10,453 bases of DNA, taken from Enterovibrio sp051650965 (GTDB taxonomy: Bacteria; Pseudomonadota; Gammaproteobacteria; Enterobacterales; Vibrionaceae). The notes under the pieces were generated by a model. That model saw only the letters and a program-made list of their open reading frames with translations, was not told the DNA's origin and did not search any database. How positions within the stretch are numbered: position 1 is the stretch's first letter; every line of letters starts with the position of its first letter. The position numbers and the translations under genes were made by a program. The stretch spans positions 1 to 10,453 of the forward strand of contig JBOFRL010000036.1 of assembly GCA_051650965.1 (NCBI GenBank). The letters are read 5' to 3'. Shown here piece after piece: positions 1 to 7,128 of the stretch.

Positions 1-137
1 ATGATAAACCGCTTTTCATCAACTTACTAACGACTGCTTTTTTGTGCGCTTCAGGATAATGTCTCACTCAAACCTAACTTCCGCCCCCTGTTCAATAGTA
101 CGAAAAACTGAGGCGACAACTATCCTGACACAGGGGG
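1..137 (+). repeat. 137-bp inverted repeat, left copy
   Basis: Base-by-base comparison shows positions 1-137 are identical to the reverse complement of 10317-10453. Identity stops abruptly after the ACAGGGGG at 130-137: next come AACCGC here and TTACCG in the other copy, read inward. The copy contains an 8-bp inverted pair, TCAGGATA (51-58) and TATCCTGA (121-128), and a bulged hairpin at 84-137. A GATAAT at 55-60 resembles a -10 box pointing inward but has no good -35. The flippase starts 29 bases after its inner edge. Because the window begins exactly at the repeat, its true outer limit is unknown; it may be the inner end of a longer repeat. Confidence 0.95.
84..137 (+). other. Bulged hairpin at inner end of left repeat
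   Basis: Arms pair as CCCCCTGT (84-91) with ACAGGGGG (130-137), TCA (92-94) with TGA (126-128), and ATAGT (95-99) with ACTAT (119-123). The extra bases C129 and CC124-125 are all on the 3' arm, and the loop is 19 nt. The lower arm ends exactly where identity between the two repeat copies ends. One-sided bulges recall single-strand recombination substrates (attC, IS200/IS605 ends), but the signature boxes of those elements were not found. Confidence 0.6.
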
Positions 138-166
138 AACCGCATCCAGATAAAGGCTTGATTTCA

Positions 167-1471
167 ATGTTAATTGGCACAAATACCATCGCCATGATCT
201 ACTATGCCGGCGGGCTGCTGCTGATGAAGGGGCTGTCGCTGCTGATGCTGCCAGTCCTCACCCATACGCTGCTTCCTGCAGAATATAGTCAACTTGAAAT
301 ATTGCTTACTATCATAAACTTAGGCTCTCTGCTACTCGGGTTTGGCCTTGTTGACACGCTGTACCGCTTTGTCGGCGCCGCTAGCTGCGAAAGTGAACGC
401 AAAGCGATTGCCGCCAAATTTTTTACCTTGGTTTGGCTTATCGCGTTGATCGGCTCATTTATTCTTACGGCGATCACCCCTTTGGTGCAAAGCATGCTCC
501 CTTTGCAAACCTCGCTCGCGCAAGTGCATTGGACCTTGTTTGCGCTTCCTTTTGAAGGCGTGATTGGGATCCCGCTGGCTTGGCTGCGCATGCAAGGCCA
601 CGCACGGCTGTTCTTTTTTGCCACCGCAGGCAAAGCGCTGCTGCAAGCGCTGCTCACCGGCTTGCTGTTATGGGAAGGCTTTGGCGTCGATGGCGTGCTG
701 GCATCTGGCACGTTAAGCGCTATCCTGCTGGCGATTGTGCTGAGCTACTGGCAATGGAAGGACTGCGGAATCAGTTTTGATTTTCAGCAATATCGCGCGC
801 TTTTGCGCTACAGCTTGCCACTTGTGGTCAGCGGCATTGCCGGATTTATGCTCAGCGGCTTAGATCGCTGGCTGCTGGCGCACTCTTCATTTTCTCACCA
901 GCTCGCCGACTACGTGGTCGCCGATAAACTCGCCTTGGCCGCGAGCCTGCTGCTGCAACCTTTTGCGTTATGGTGGTATCCGCATCGCTTTATTTTTTTA
1001 CATGAGCCAAATGGACTAGAAAAAACAGCCTATTACAGCGTGCTGGGGGCAAAACTTGGCTTTTTTACCGCCGGTATCGTTGGATTTTTTGCGCCGACCT
1101 TGATAACCATTTTGACGCCTAGCAGTTATCATGGCGCTATCACCTTGATCCCCTTCATGGTTTTATCTGTTGCGCTGCGCAATGTCTCCGATCTGCTCAA
1201 TGTTGGCTGTTTTGCCAGCAAAGAGAACAAATCGCAAATGTATATAAACTTAGGCTGCAGCGCGCTAGGTGGCGTGGGATTTTTTGCCACCATCAGCCAT
1301 TTTGGGATCCACGGCATTATCATGACCTTACTGGTCGTCTATTGCGTGCGCACGTTCGCTTTTTATTACATCAGCCAGCGATTACTTCCCCTTCCCTATT
1401 CGCTCAAATCGCTGTGGGGCAGCGTCTTATTTTCCTTTATTTTGATCATGTTAGGCCAAGTTCTACTGTAA
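167..1471 (+). CDS. Polysaccharide flippase, Wzx/MATE-like
   Basis: This 434-aa protein is almost entirely hydrophobic helices (about 12) joined by short charged loops. It fits the oligosaccharide flippase/polysaccharide biosynthesis family of the MOP superfamily, which moves undecaprenyl-linked glycan units across the inner membrane. The N-terminal part (an initial helix pair, then a THTLLPAEYSQ loop and a long helix ending LGFGLVDTLYRFVG) is typical of these proteins. The C-terminal half has the usual helix pairs ending with YISQRLLPLPYS. The frame is open back to position 44 inside the repeat, but the ATG at 167 is preferred: it has TAAAGG at 151-156 upstream, and the following residues begin the first helix. 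The extra 41 upstream residues are polar and unlike the family. The substrate cannot be told. The gene begins just inside the left repeat and is followed by lpxR on the same strand. Confidence 0.85.
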   Translation: MLIGTNTIAMIYYAGGLLLMKGLSLLMLPVLTHTLLPAEYSQLEILLTIINLGSLLLGFGLVDTLYRFVGAASCESERKAIAAKFFTLVWLIALIGSFILTAITPLVQSMLPLQTSLAQVHWTLFALPFEGVIGIPLAWLRMQGHARLFFFATAGKALLQALLTGLLLWEGFGVDGVLASGTLSAILLAIVLSYWQWKDCGISFDFQQYRALLRYSLPLVVSGIAGFMLSGLDRWLLAHSSFSHQLADYVVADKLALAASLLLQPFALWWYPHRFIFLHEPNGLEKTAYYSVLGAKLGFFTAGIVGFFAPTLITILTPSSYHGAITLIPFMVLSVALRNVSDLLNVGCFASKENKSQMYINLGCSALGGVGFFATISHFGIHGIIMTLLVVYCVRTFAFYYISQRLLPLPYSLKSLWGSVLFSFILIMLGQVLL

Positions 1472-1615
1472 AACTCTTTTGCATACTCAACACCATTTCG
1501 AGTACAAAATGCTAGGCGCGCATTGAGCACGCTCCCATTACTTACGCCTCAGCGTGGCATAGCTGTTTGACTGATCTAATCTTTTTGGCAAAAGGATCTT
1601 TATCAAACAGCGAGT
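1472..1615. other. Intergenic region, flippase to lpxR
   Basis: This 144-base gap has no gene. The 3' part is filled by the lpxR leader stem-loop. The 5' part holds only a 5-bp stem (AATGC 1508-1512 with GCATT 1520-1524) lacking a T-run, so no convincing terminator after the flippase is visible. Confidence 0.6.
1563..1610 (+). promoter_or_regulatory. Stem-loop in lpxR leader
   Basis: This 48-nt interrupted palindrome pairs in three blocks: CTGTTTGA (1563-1570) with TCAAACAG (1603-1610), GATC (1573-1576) with GATC (1595-1598), and CTTTT with AAAAG around a TGGC loop (1581-1593). That gives 17 potential pairs. It ends 5 bases before the lpxR ATG and occupies the place where a Shine-Dalgarno site would be; the only purine-rich AAAAGGA lies inside the stem. 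It could control translation of lpxR by folding or be an operator. No T-run follows, so it is not a standard terminator. Confidence 0.55.
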
Positions 1616-2593
1616 ATGGCTATCAAACTGCGCACAAAAAAATTGAATAATACAACGTCTCGCCGCGCTCAGCTGCGCCATTTTACGACCGTTTTTTCCG
1701 CAAGCGGCGTGCTGCTCGCAGCGTTGCTTTCCCCTCTCGCTCACAGCGGCACCCTCGAGATTTCATTCGACAACGACAGCCTGTCAGGAAAAGATCGCGA
1801 ATACAGCAGCGGAATTTTTTTGCGCTGGTCGGACAGTTTTGCCGATAGCGACGCGCACAAAGGCTACAGCATTGCCATCGGCTCGCAGATCTGGACGCCA
1901 TCCGACATTGCACAGCCTCAGCCGATGCCCAACGAGCGCCCTTACGCCGGCCTTCTTTACCTGCAAGGCGGACTTTTTTGGCAAAACGAAAACAATGCCT
2001 ATAAAGGCCACCTGCTGCTAGGCACGACCGGCCCAAGCTCGCACGCGCAAAACGGGCAAAAAGCGGTGCACGCGCTGATCGGCAGCAAAAATCCTGAAGG
2101 GTGGGATTATCAAATTCACGATCAGACTGTGGTGCAAGGGAGCGTAGAAGTGCACCGCGCGCTATGGCGCTCCGTCTGGCAAGAGATCAGCGTGGTCGGA
2201 AAAGCGCAAGCAGGCAATTTTCAAAGCGAAGTGGCGACGGGAATAAATTATCGCTTAGGCCTTGATCTGCTAAACAGTTTTGGCGCGGTTTCTAGTTGGG
2301 CGGGCAACCACCTGCACAGCGGCATGCTCGCCAAAAGCCAGCATGGACTGTTTTTTGTCGCAGGCGTAGAGGGGCGCTATCGCTTCACCGATCTGACTAT
2401 CGAGGGCAGCAAACCGAGCCAAAATGCTGAATTACAAATCAAACATCAGCAAATCGCGACGATGCTTGGGCTAGTGTTTTATCGCGATTCTTGGGGGATT
2501 GGCGCTATTTTTAACCGTTCAAGCAAAACTTATCGCTCCCCGCAGGCAATTGCACACAATTATGGGCACGTGAATTATTTTTACCGTTTTTAG
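1616..2593 (+). CDS. lpxR: Lipid A 3'-O-deacylase LpxR family, outer membrane
   Basis: The 325-aa product resembles LpxR (DUF2219), an outer-membrane beta-barrel that removes the 3'-acyloxyacyl chain of lipid A in a calcium-dependent reaction; Salmonella LpxR is of similar length. Residues 1-44 form a basic N-terminus followed by a hydrophobic stretch ending LAHS, consistent with a signal peptide. The mature protein opens with the hallmark FDNDS (N53, D54), followed by EYSSGIFLRW. The ERPYAGLLYL motif (107-116) and the GPSSHAQNGQKAVH block with H152 match the family pattern containing the catalytic His. EGWDYQ follows at 161-166. The C-terminus alternates hydrophobic residues and ends in YRF, as outer-membrane barrels do. 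The ATG start is the only early start codon before the signal sequence except a TTG at codon 10. A clear Shine-Dalgarno is missing; a leader hairpin sits there instead. Confidence 0.88.
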   Translation: MAIKLRTKKLNNTTSRRAQLRHFTTVFSASGVLLAALLSPLAHSGTLEISFDNDSLSGKDREYSSGIFLRWSDSFADSDAHKGYSIAIGSQIWTPSDIAQPQPMPNERPYAGLLYLQGGLFWQNENNAYKGHLLLGTTGPSSHAQNGQKAVHALIGSKNPEGWDYQIHDQTVVQGSVEVHRALWRSVWQEISVVGKAQAGNFQSEVATGINYRLGLDLLNSFGAVSSWAGNHLHSGMLAKSQHGLFFVAGVEGRYRFTDLTIEGSKPSQNAELQIKHQQIATMLGLVFYRDSWGIGAIFNRSSKTYRSPQAIAHNYGHVNYFYRF

Positions 2594-2696
2594 TCGCTGG
2601 CTGCGCGCTAGCAAATGAAATTTGATCTTTATTTTCCTATCAAGGCCTTAGCTCACAGATATAAAATACGTGGCCATTAATGATAGGAGGATCAAA
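2594..2696. other. Intergenic region, lpxR to DMT transporter
   Basis: This 103-base gap contains an AAGGCCTT palindrome and a TATAAA at 2660-2665 that could serve as a -10, but no good -35 lies 17 bases upstream. No terminator-like stem with a T-run was seen after lpxR. Confidence 0.4.
2685..2690 (+). promoter_or_regulatory. Ribosome-binding site AGGAGG deciding the DMT start
   Basis: A perfect AGGAGG lies six bases before the ATG at 2697. It lies inside the extended frame that would start with GTG at 2670, so the ATG is the real start. Confidence 0.85.
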
Positions 2697-3590
2697 ATGC
2701 GCAACTATTTGTTGCTTATAGTTATAGGCCTACTGTGGGGCTCGCAGTTTATTTTTATGCAGCATGCAGCTCAAGAGCTTGCCCCCATTCTCATCGCGAC
2801 AGGGCGCTCGCTGTGCGGCAGCATCACTTTAGCGCTGGTGTGTTATTTCATGCGCCTTAATAGCCAAGGGACTTCGTGGCGAATTTATATGCTGATCGCG
2901 CTGTTTGACGCGACCATCCCATTTATTATGGTGGCTTGGGGCCAGCAATACGTTGATAGCGCGATTGCCTCGGTGATCATGGGCTGTATCCCTTTCATCA
3001 CAACCATTGCTGCGGCCTTTTTTTTGGTGCAGGAAAAATTATCTGGCAAAACGCTGCTTTCTGTTTTGCTTGGATTTTTTGGCGTATTGGTGCTGTTTTG
3101 GCCGCAATTTGCCAAAGGCGTCAACTCTGGCATGTTCGGCGCGCTGGCCATTTTATTTGGCGCGAGCTGTTTTGCGCTAGGACTGTTACTGATCAAGCGG
3201 TTAGCGGTTGATCACCCCGTCGTGGTGGCACGCAATATTTTAGCGTGCAGCATGGTGCAGCTGCTGATCTTCATGCCATTTATGCTTGATCTTAAAGCGG
3301 TTTCTTTGCCATCACTGCCAGCGCTATCGGCCATTTTAATGCTGGGCGTGTTTAGCACAGGCTTAGTCTATTTTCTCTACATGCTGCTTATTCAAAAAGC
3401 GGGCCCAACATTCGCGTCATTTAGCAACTATTTAGTGCCGCTATTTGGCGTATTACTTGGCGCTCTGTTTTTAAATGAGCAGATCAGTATCACGACTTGG
3501 GTTGCGTTGGTGATCATTTTAAGCGCTGTCGCGATGAATCAATGGGCTAGCGCGCAAAGCAAGCCTAAACCCCACGCCGTCACGCAATGA
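2697..3590 (+). CDS. EamA/DMT-family inner-membrane transporter
   Basis: The 297-aa product has about ten hydrophobic helices in two repeated EamA-like halves, the layout of the drug/metabolite transporter superfamily (RhaT/YdcZ/RarD-like permeases). The first helix carries the typical LLWGSQFIF and is followed by a charged GRSLCGS turn. The first half ends with LGFFGVLVLFWPQ and the second with LGALFLNEQISITTWVALVIILSAV, both characteristic EamA repeat endings with the conserved E-x-I turn. The C-terminus is a short polar tail. The ATG at 2697 is fixed by an AGGAGG six bases upstream. The substrate is unknown; amino acid or metabolite efflux is common in this family. The gene converges on pntB with a shared terminator, and nothing ties it functionally to its neighbours. 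Confidence 0.9.
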   Translation: MRNYLLLIVIGLLWGSQFIFMQHAAQELAPILIATGRSLCGSITLALVCYFMRLNSQGTSWRIYMLIALFDATIPFIMVAWGQQYVDSAIASVIMGCIPFITTIAAAFFLVQEKLSGKTLLSVLLGFFGVLVLFWPQFAKGVNSGMFGALAILFGASCFALGLLLIKRLAVDHPVVVARNILACSMVQLLIFMPFMLDLKAVSLPSLPALSAILMLGVFSTGLVYFLYMLLIQKAGPTFASFSNYLVPLFGVLLGALFLNEQISITTWVALVIILSAVAMNQWASAQSKPKPHAVTQ

Positions 3591-3595
3591 CGCAT

Positions 3596-3625
3596 AAAAA
3601 AATCCGAGCCAAACGGCTCGGATTT
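3596..3625. terminator. Bidirectional terminator between DMT gene and pntB
   Basis: AAATCCGAGCC (3600-3610) and GGCTCGGATTT (3615-3625) form an 11-bp perfect stem with a four-base loop. On the minus strand the stem runs into seven T residues (As at 3596-3602), giving a strong intrinsic terminator for pntAB. On the plus strand the T-rich tail is weaker (ATTTCTCATTTT) but plausible for the transporter gene. Confidence 0.93.
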
Positions 3626-3655
3626 CTCATTTTCACAGTTTACCAAGAAAGAGAA

Positions 3656-5041
3656 TTACAGCGCTTTTGCAATCGCTGCCACGCTCTCTTTGGCATCACC
3701 AAATAGCATTGAAGTGTTCTCTTTAAAGAACAATGGGTTTTGCACGCCAGCGTAGCCGGTGTTCATCGAACGCTTAAACACAACCACATTTTTCGCGTGC
3801 CACACTTCAAGTACAGGCATTCCCGCGATTGGGCTGTTCGGATCTTCTAGCGCCGCTGGGTTTACGGTGTCATTGGCGCCGATCACAAGAACGGTGTCAG
3901 TTTGCGCAAAATCGTCGTTGATCTCGTCCATTTCCAGCACGATGTCATACGGCACTTTCGCCTCAGCCAGCAGCACGTTCATGTGGCCTGGCAGACGACC
4001 GGCAACCGGATGGATACCAAAACGCACGTTAACACCTTGTCCAACCAGCTTTTCAGTGATGTCGTTGATCAGGTATTGCGCCTGTGCAACAGCCATGCCG
4101 TATCCTGGCGTGATGATCACGCTGCGCGACTCGCGTAGCATCTCAGCAACTTCTTCAGCGCTCACTTCGCGGTGCTCGCCTTCTTCCGTTACCGTGCTCA
4201 CGCTCACTTCTTGACCAAAACCACCCGCTATCACGCTGATAAATGAGCGGTTCATCGCCTTACACATAATGTAAGAGAGAATTGCGCCCGACGAGCCCAC
4301 TAGCGCACCGGTAACGATCAAAAGGTCATTAGCCAGCATGAAGCCTGCCGCTGCGGCCGCCCAGCCAGAGTAAGAGTTGAGCATCGAAACAACGACCGGC
4401 ATATCTGCACCGCCAATAGACGCCACCAAGTGGTATCCAAAAACCAGCGCGATAAGCGTCATCAAAAATAGCGCAAAGAAGCTGCCATCGGCCTTCACAA
4501 ATACCACTAGCAGTAAGAATGAAACCGCAATCGCTGCTAAGTTCATCTTGTGCTTGTGCGGCAAATTGAGTGGCGATGAAGAAATCGTGCCACGCAGCTT
4601 ACCAAAAGCCACTACAGAACCGGTGAACGTCACCGCGCCGATAAACACGCCCAAGAACACTTCCACAAGGTGGATAACGTGCTCAGTGTGCGCAAATTCG
4701 CCGCTGTATTGTGGCGGCGTGATGTAGCTGTTATAGCCAACAAATACCGCTGCCAAACCAACAAAGCTGTGCAAAACTGCAACAAGCTCAGGCATTTGCG
4801 TCATTTCTACGCGTTTTGCATAGAACACGCCCACACAGCCACCTAAAGCCATCGCAATGATAGTCCAGGCAAAACCTTGTGCATCTGGGCCAAAAATGGT
4901 GGCAAGCAGCGCAATCGCCATTCCTGCAATGCCGTAATAATTACCCGCTTTCGCCGACTCTTGTTTTGAGAGTCCCGCTAAGCTTAAAACAAAAAACAGC
5001 GCCGCGATAATATACGCCGCTTGGGTCAATCCTGCCGACAT
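3656..5041 (-). CDS. pntB: NAD(P) transhydrogenase beta subunit
   Basis: This 461-aa protein is the beta subunit of proton-translocating transhydrogenase, which uses proton entry to drive hydride transfer from NADH to NADP+. The N-terminal part (about 1-265) is a bundle of membrane helices (domain II); the start MSAGLTQAAYIIAALFF and VEMTQMPELVAVLHSFVGLAA are near-signature sequences. The soluble domain III (about 285-461) binds NADP(H): GYGMAVAQAQ from 313, VAGRLPGHMNVLLAEA near 346-361, IGANDTVNP near 387-395 and KRSMNTGYAGVQNPLFF near 423-439. Length matches the E. coli protein. The ATG is preceded by AGGAG, and the gene starts 12 bases after the pntA stop, so both are one transcription unit. 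The downstream terminator is strong on this strand. Nothing in the chain looks broken. Confidence 0.97.
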   Translation of the reverse strand: MSAGLTQAAYIIAALFFVLSLAGLSKQESAKAGNYYGIAGMAIALLATIFGPDAQGFAWTIIAMALGGCVGVFYAKRVEMTQMPELVAVLHSFVGLAAVFVGYNSYITPPQYSGEFAHTEHVIHLVEVFLGVFIGAVTFTGSVVAFGKLRGTISSSPLNLPHKHKMNLAAIAVSFLLLVVFVKADGSFFALFLMTLIALVFGYHLVASIGGADMPVVVSMLNSYSGWAAAAAGFMLANDLLIVTGALVGSSGAILSYIMCKAMNRSFISVIAGGFGQEVSVSTVTEEGEHREVSAEEVAEMLRESRSVIITPGYGMAVAQAQYLINDITEKLVGQGVNVRFGIHPVAGRLPGHMNVLLAEAKVPYDIVLEMDEINDDFAQTDTVLVIGANDTVNPAALEDPNSPIAGMPVLEVWHAKNVVVFKRSMNTGYAGVQNPLFFKENTSMLFGDAKESVAAIAKAL

Positions 5042-5053
5042 GGGCTACTCCTA

Positions 5054-6589
5054 TCAGTGCTTACGGAACATTTCAAGCATGCGCTTGGTCACGGTAAATC
5101 CGCCAAAAATGTTGATGCTGGCTATCAAAATGCCAATAAAAGCAAGCAGCGAAACAATCACACTGCCTTGGCCAATTTGCAGCAGCGCACCAACCACAAT
5201 GATCCCAGAGATAGCGTTAGTAACCGACATCAACGGTGTGTGCAAAGAGTGCGTCACGTTCCACACAACGTAGTAGCCCACAACGCAAGCGAGCATGAAA
5301 ACAGTGAAATGTGACAAAAACGCCGGCGGCGCAACAGAAGCCATCCAGCCAAAAAGGCCAAGTCCACCCGCCACGACACCCCATTTTTTCATGGGCGAGG
5401 TAGGTTTGGGCTCTTTTTTGACCGCAGCCGCTTGCGCAGGCGCTGGCGCGCTTTGCTGAGCGCTAACTTGGATAGGCGGCGCCGGCCAAGTGAGTTCGCC
5501 TTGTTTAACAATCGTCATGCCACGCAGCACAACATCGTCAAAATCAATGGCAATTTTGCCATCTTTGTTTTTGCACAGCAGTTTCATCAAGTTGACCAAG
5601 TTGGTCGCGTAAAGCTGCGATGACTGCGCTGGCAGACGGCTGACCATGTCGGTGTAGCCAATGATCGTCACGCCGTTGTCGGTAGTGATAACTTTGTCAG
5701 CCTGCGTGTAAGCACAGTTGCCGCCGTTTGCCGCCGCCAAATCAACGATGACGCTGCCCGCCTGCATTGAATCAACCATCTCTTTGGTGATCAAAAGCGG
5801 CGCTGGACGCCCTGGAATAAGCGCGGTGGTGATGATTATGTCAACATCTTTTGCTTGCGCGGCGTAAAGCTTGGCAGCTTTTTGGTTAAACTCATCAGAC
5901 ATTTCTTTGGCATAGCCGTCGCCACTGCCTGCTTTTTCTTGAAAATCAATCTGTAAGAACTGAGCGCCCATACTTTCAACCTGCTCTTTTACCTCAGGTC
6001 GAACGTCAAATGCACGCACAATGGCGCCAAGGCTGCCTGCAGCGCCGATCGCCGCAAGTCCTGCAACGCCAGCGCCCGCGACAAACACTTTCGCTGGCGG
6101 CACTTTACCTGCAGCAGTGATTTGACCGGTGAAAAAACGGCCAAATTGGTGCGCCGCTTCAACCACTGCGCGGTATCCGGCAATGTTTGCCATAGAGCTG
6201 AGCGCATCAAGCGCCTGCGCACGCGAAATTCGCGGCACCGCATCCATCGCCAGCACATTGATATTTTTGCTGGTGAGCGCTTTTAGGAGGGCTTCGTTTT
6301 GCGCCGGCCAAATAAAACTGACTAGCGTGCTCTCCTCTTCCATCAGCTCAATTTCTGCTTCAGTGGGCGCATTAACTTTAAAAATGATTTCCGACTGCCA
6401 AACGCCTTTTGTATCAACCATTTTGGCGCCAGCGGCAAGAAATGCGGCATCGTCAAAGCTTGCTAGCGCACCCGCGCTGTGCTCGACAACTACCTTAAAT
6501 CCCATTTTGATGAGCTGCTCGACGGTTTTCGGCGTTGCAGCAACGCGCGTTTCGTGAGCAAGACTTTCTTTTGGAACACCAATTTGCAT
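5054..6589 (-). CDS. pntA: NAD(P) transhydrogenase alpha subunit
   Basis: This 511-aa, full-length single-chain alpha subunit matches the enterobacterial/vibrio type (E. coli about 510 aa) rather than the split PntAA/PntAB type. Domain I (about 1-380) binds NAD(H): start MQIGVPKE, PRISRAQALDALSSMANIAGYRAV split around 119-142, and the Rossmann loop AGAGVAGLAAIGAAGSLGA near 171-189. An Ala/Pro-rich linker (about 380-408) leads to four membrane helices and the family-typical ending TKRMLEMFRKH. The ATG has AGGG seven bases upstream. PntA and PntB assemble in the inner membrane as an alpha2beta2 enzyme that supplies NADPH. The upstream region is a 539-base gene-free divergent stretch. Confidence 0.97.
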   Translation of the reverse strand: MQIGVPKESLAHETRVAATPKTVEQLIKMGFKVVVEHSAGALASFDDAAFLAAGAKMVDTKGVWQSEIIFKVNAPTEAEIELMEEESTLVSFIWPAQNEALLKALTSKNINVLAMDAVPRISRAQALDALSSMANIAGYRAVVEAAHQFGRFFTGQITAAGKVPPAKVFVAGAGVAGLAAIGAAGSLGAIVRAFDVRPEVKEQVESMGAQFLQIDFQEKAGSGDGYAKEMSDEFNQKAAKLYAAQAKDVDIIITTALIPGRPAPLLITKEMVDSMQAGSVIVDLAAANGGNCAYTQADKVITTDNGVTIIGYTDMVSRLPAQSSQLYATNLVNLMKLLCKNKDGKIAIDFDDVVLRGMTIVKQGELTWPAPPIQVSAQQSAPAPAQAAAVKKEPKPTSPMKKWGVVAGGLGLFGWMASVAPPAFLSHFTVFMLACVVGYYVVWNVTHSLHTPLMSVTNAISGIIVVGALLQIGQGSVIVSLLAFIGILIASINIFGGFTVTKRMLEMFRKH

Positions 6590-6858
6590 AGTTGGTCCCT
6601 GACTATTTTAATGAAACAAAAATTTCCTTTGTATTTGATTTAAGAAGCGTTATCGCTCTTAACTCTGGCAAAGGACAACGAAAAGCCACTTTTAACCGCA
6701 GCCAACAGAACGCGCATTTTAATATGATTTTGCTACAAAGTACCTATTTTCATAAAAATCCTGACTCAAGTTATTAAAAATCAATTTTCTAGGCAGGAAG
6801 GAACCGAGCACAAAAAAGCCGGTTGTCGCGACTTTGGCCAACTTATTTGTATTGAGCA

Positions 6859-6885
6859 GCGCAAAATATCAACAATTTGCGCAAA
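6859..6885. promoter_or_regulatory. Possible operator: GCGCAAA / TTTGCGCAAA palindromes
   Basis: GCGCAAA (6859-6865) and TTTGCGC (6876-6882) form a perfect 7-bp inverted repeat with 10 bases between. The right half overlaps a perfect 10-bp palindrome, TTTGCGCAAA (6876-6885). Overlapping palindromes in an AT-rich divergent region resemble a regulator binding site, but no regulator is encoded here and no known operator was recognised. Confidence 0.3.
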
Positions 6886-6991
6886 CTAAACATATTAAAA
6901 TTTGCCTGTCATGTGCTAGACAATCAGCAAACCTAATAGTTGCCCCAAGCTATCAACAATTAGCAATTCGTTCAATTTACGGCGGCGCGTC

Positions 6992-7021
6992 GTAGCCCAT
7001 CCTACAAACGAAGGATTTGTA
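6992..7021. repeat. Compact palindromes, possible intergenic repeat remnant
   Basis: GTAGCCCATCCTAC (6992-7005), ATCCT/AGGAT (6999-7003 with 7012-7016) and TACAAA/TTTGTA (7003-7008 with 7016-7021) are three overlapping, mutually exclusive stems. On the minus strand the motif reads GTAGGATGGGCTACG, which resembles interspersed intergenic repeats found in many proteobacterial genomes. Only one copy is in the window, so repetition cannot be shown here. Confidence 0.35.
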
Positions 7022-7128
7022 ATGCGTAACCTCGCATAATCGTTCAGATTTTTTGCACTCGCCGCGCTGCTGTTTACAATTTTTGTACACACTATTGCAC
7101 ACAATCACAGCATCGCGAGCCGCCTATC

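Larger units (their letters stand above)
6590..7128. other. Divergent intergenic region, pntA to KAS III gene
   Basis: These 539 bases hold no convincing gene; the two open frames inside (6592-6777 plus, 6916-7104 minus) have unremarkable, low-complexity translations and no ribosome-binding site. The region must carry the promoters for pntAB (minus) and the acyl module (plus). It is AT-rich, with visible palindromes at 6859-6885 and 6992-7021. No clean sigma-70 promoter stands out: TTTACA at 7073-7078 is a fair -35 without a good -10 at the right spacing. Confidence 0.7.

Noticed and set aside
73..137. attC (integron) site in the repeat
   Set aside because: The minus strand has a GTTAGGT that fits the GTTRRRY core, and the hairpin has one-sided bulges, but no matching RYYYAAC box was found at the other side, and there are no cassette-like gene arrays or an integrase.
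44..166. N-terminal extension of the flippase starting at a GTG inside the repeat
   Set aside because: The extension is polar, unlike the family, and the same repeat-encoded peptide continues into an unrelated frame at the right end; the ATG at 167 has a usable ribosome-binding site and starts the first helix.
1508..1524. Terminator after the flippase
   Set aside because: Only a 5-bp AATGC/GCATT stem without a T-run.
3759..4727. Plus-strand open frames opposite pntB (3759-4214, 3902-4138, 4377-4727)
   Set aside because: They are opposite-strand shadows of the well-conserved pntB coding sequence with low-complexity Ser/Thr-rich translations.
6592..6777. Small plus-strand open frame just upstream of pntA
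   Set aside because: No ribosome-binding site, no recognisable features, and it covers the region that should contain the pntA promoter.
6916..7104. Minus-strand 62-aa frame in the divergent region
   Set aside because: It crosses the palindromic repeat-like motif and has no Shine-Dalgarno; its translation looks like that of an intergenic repeat.
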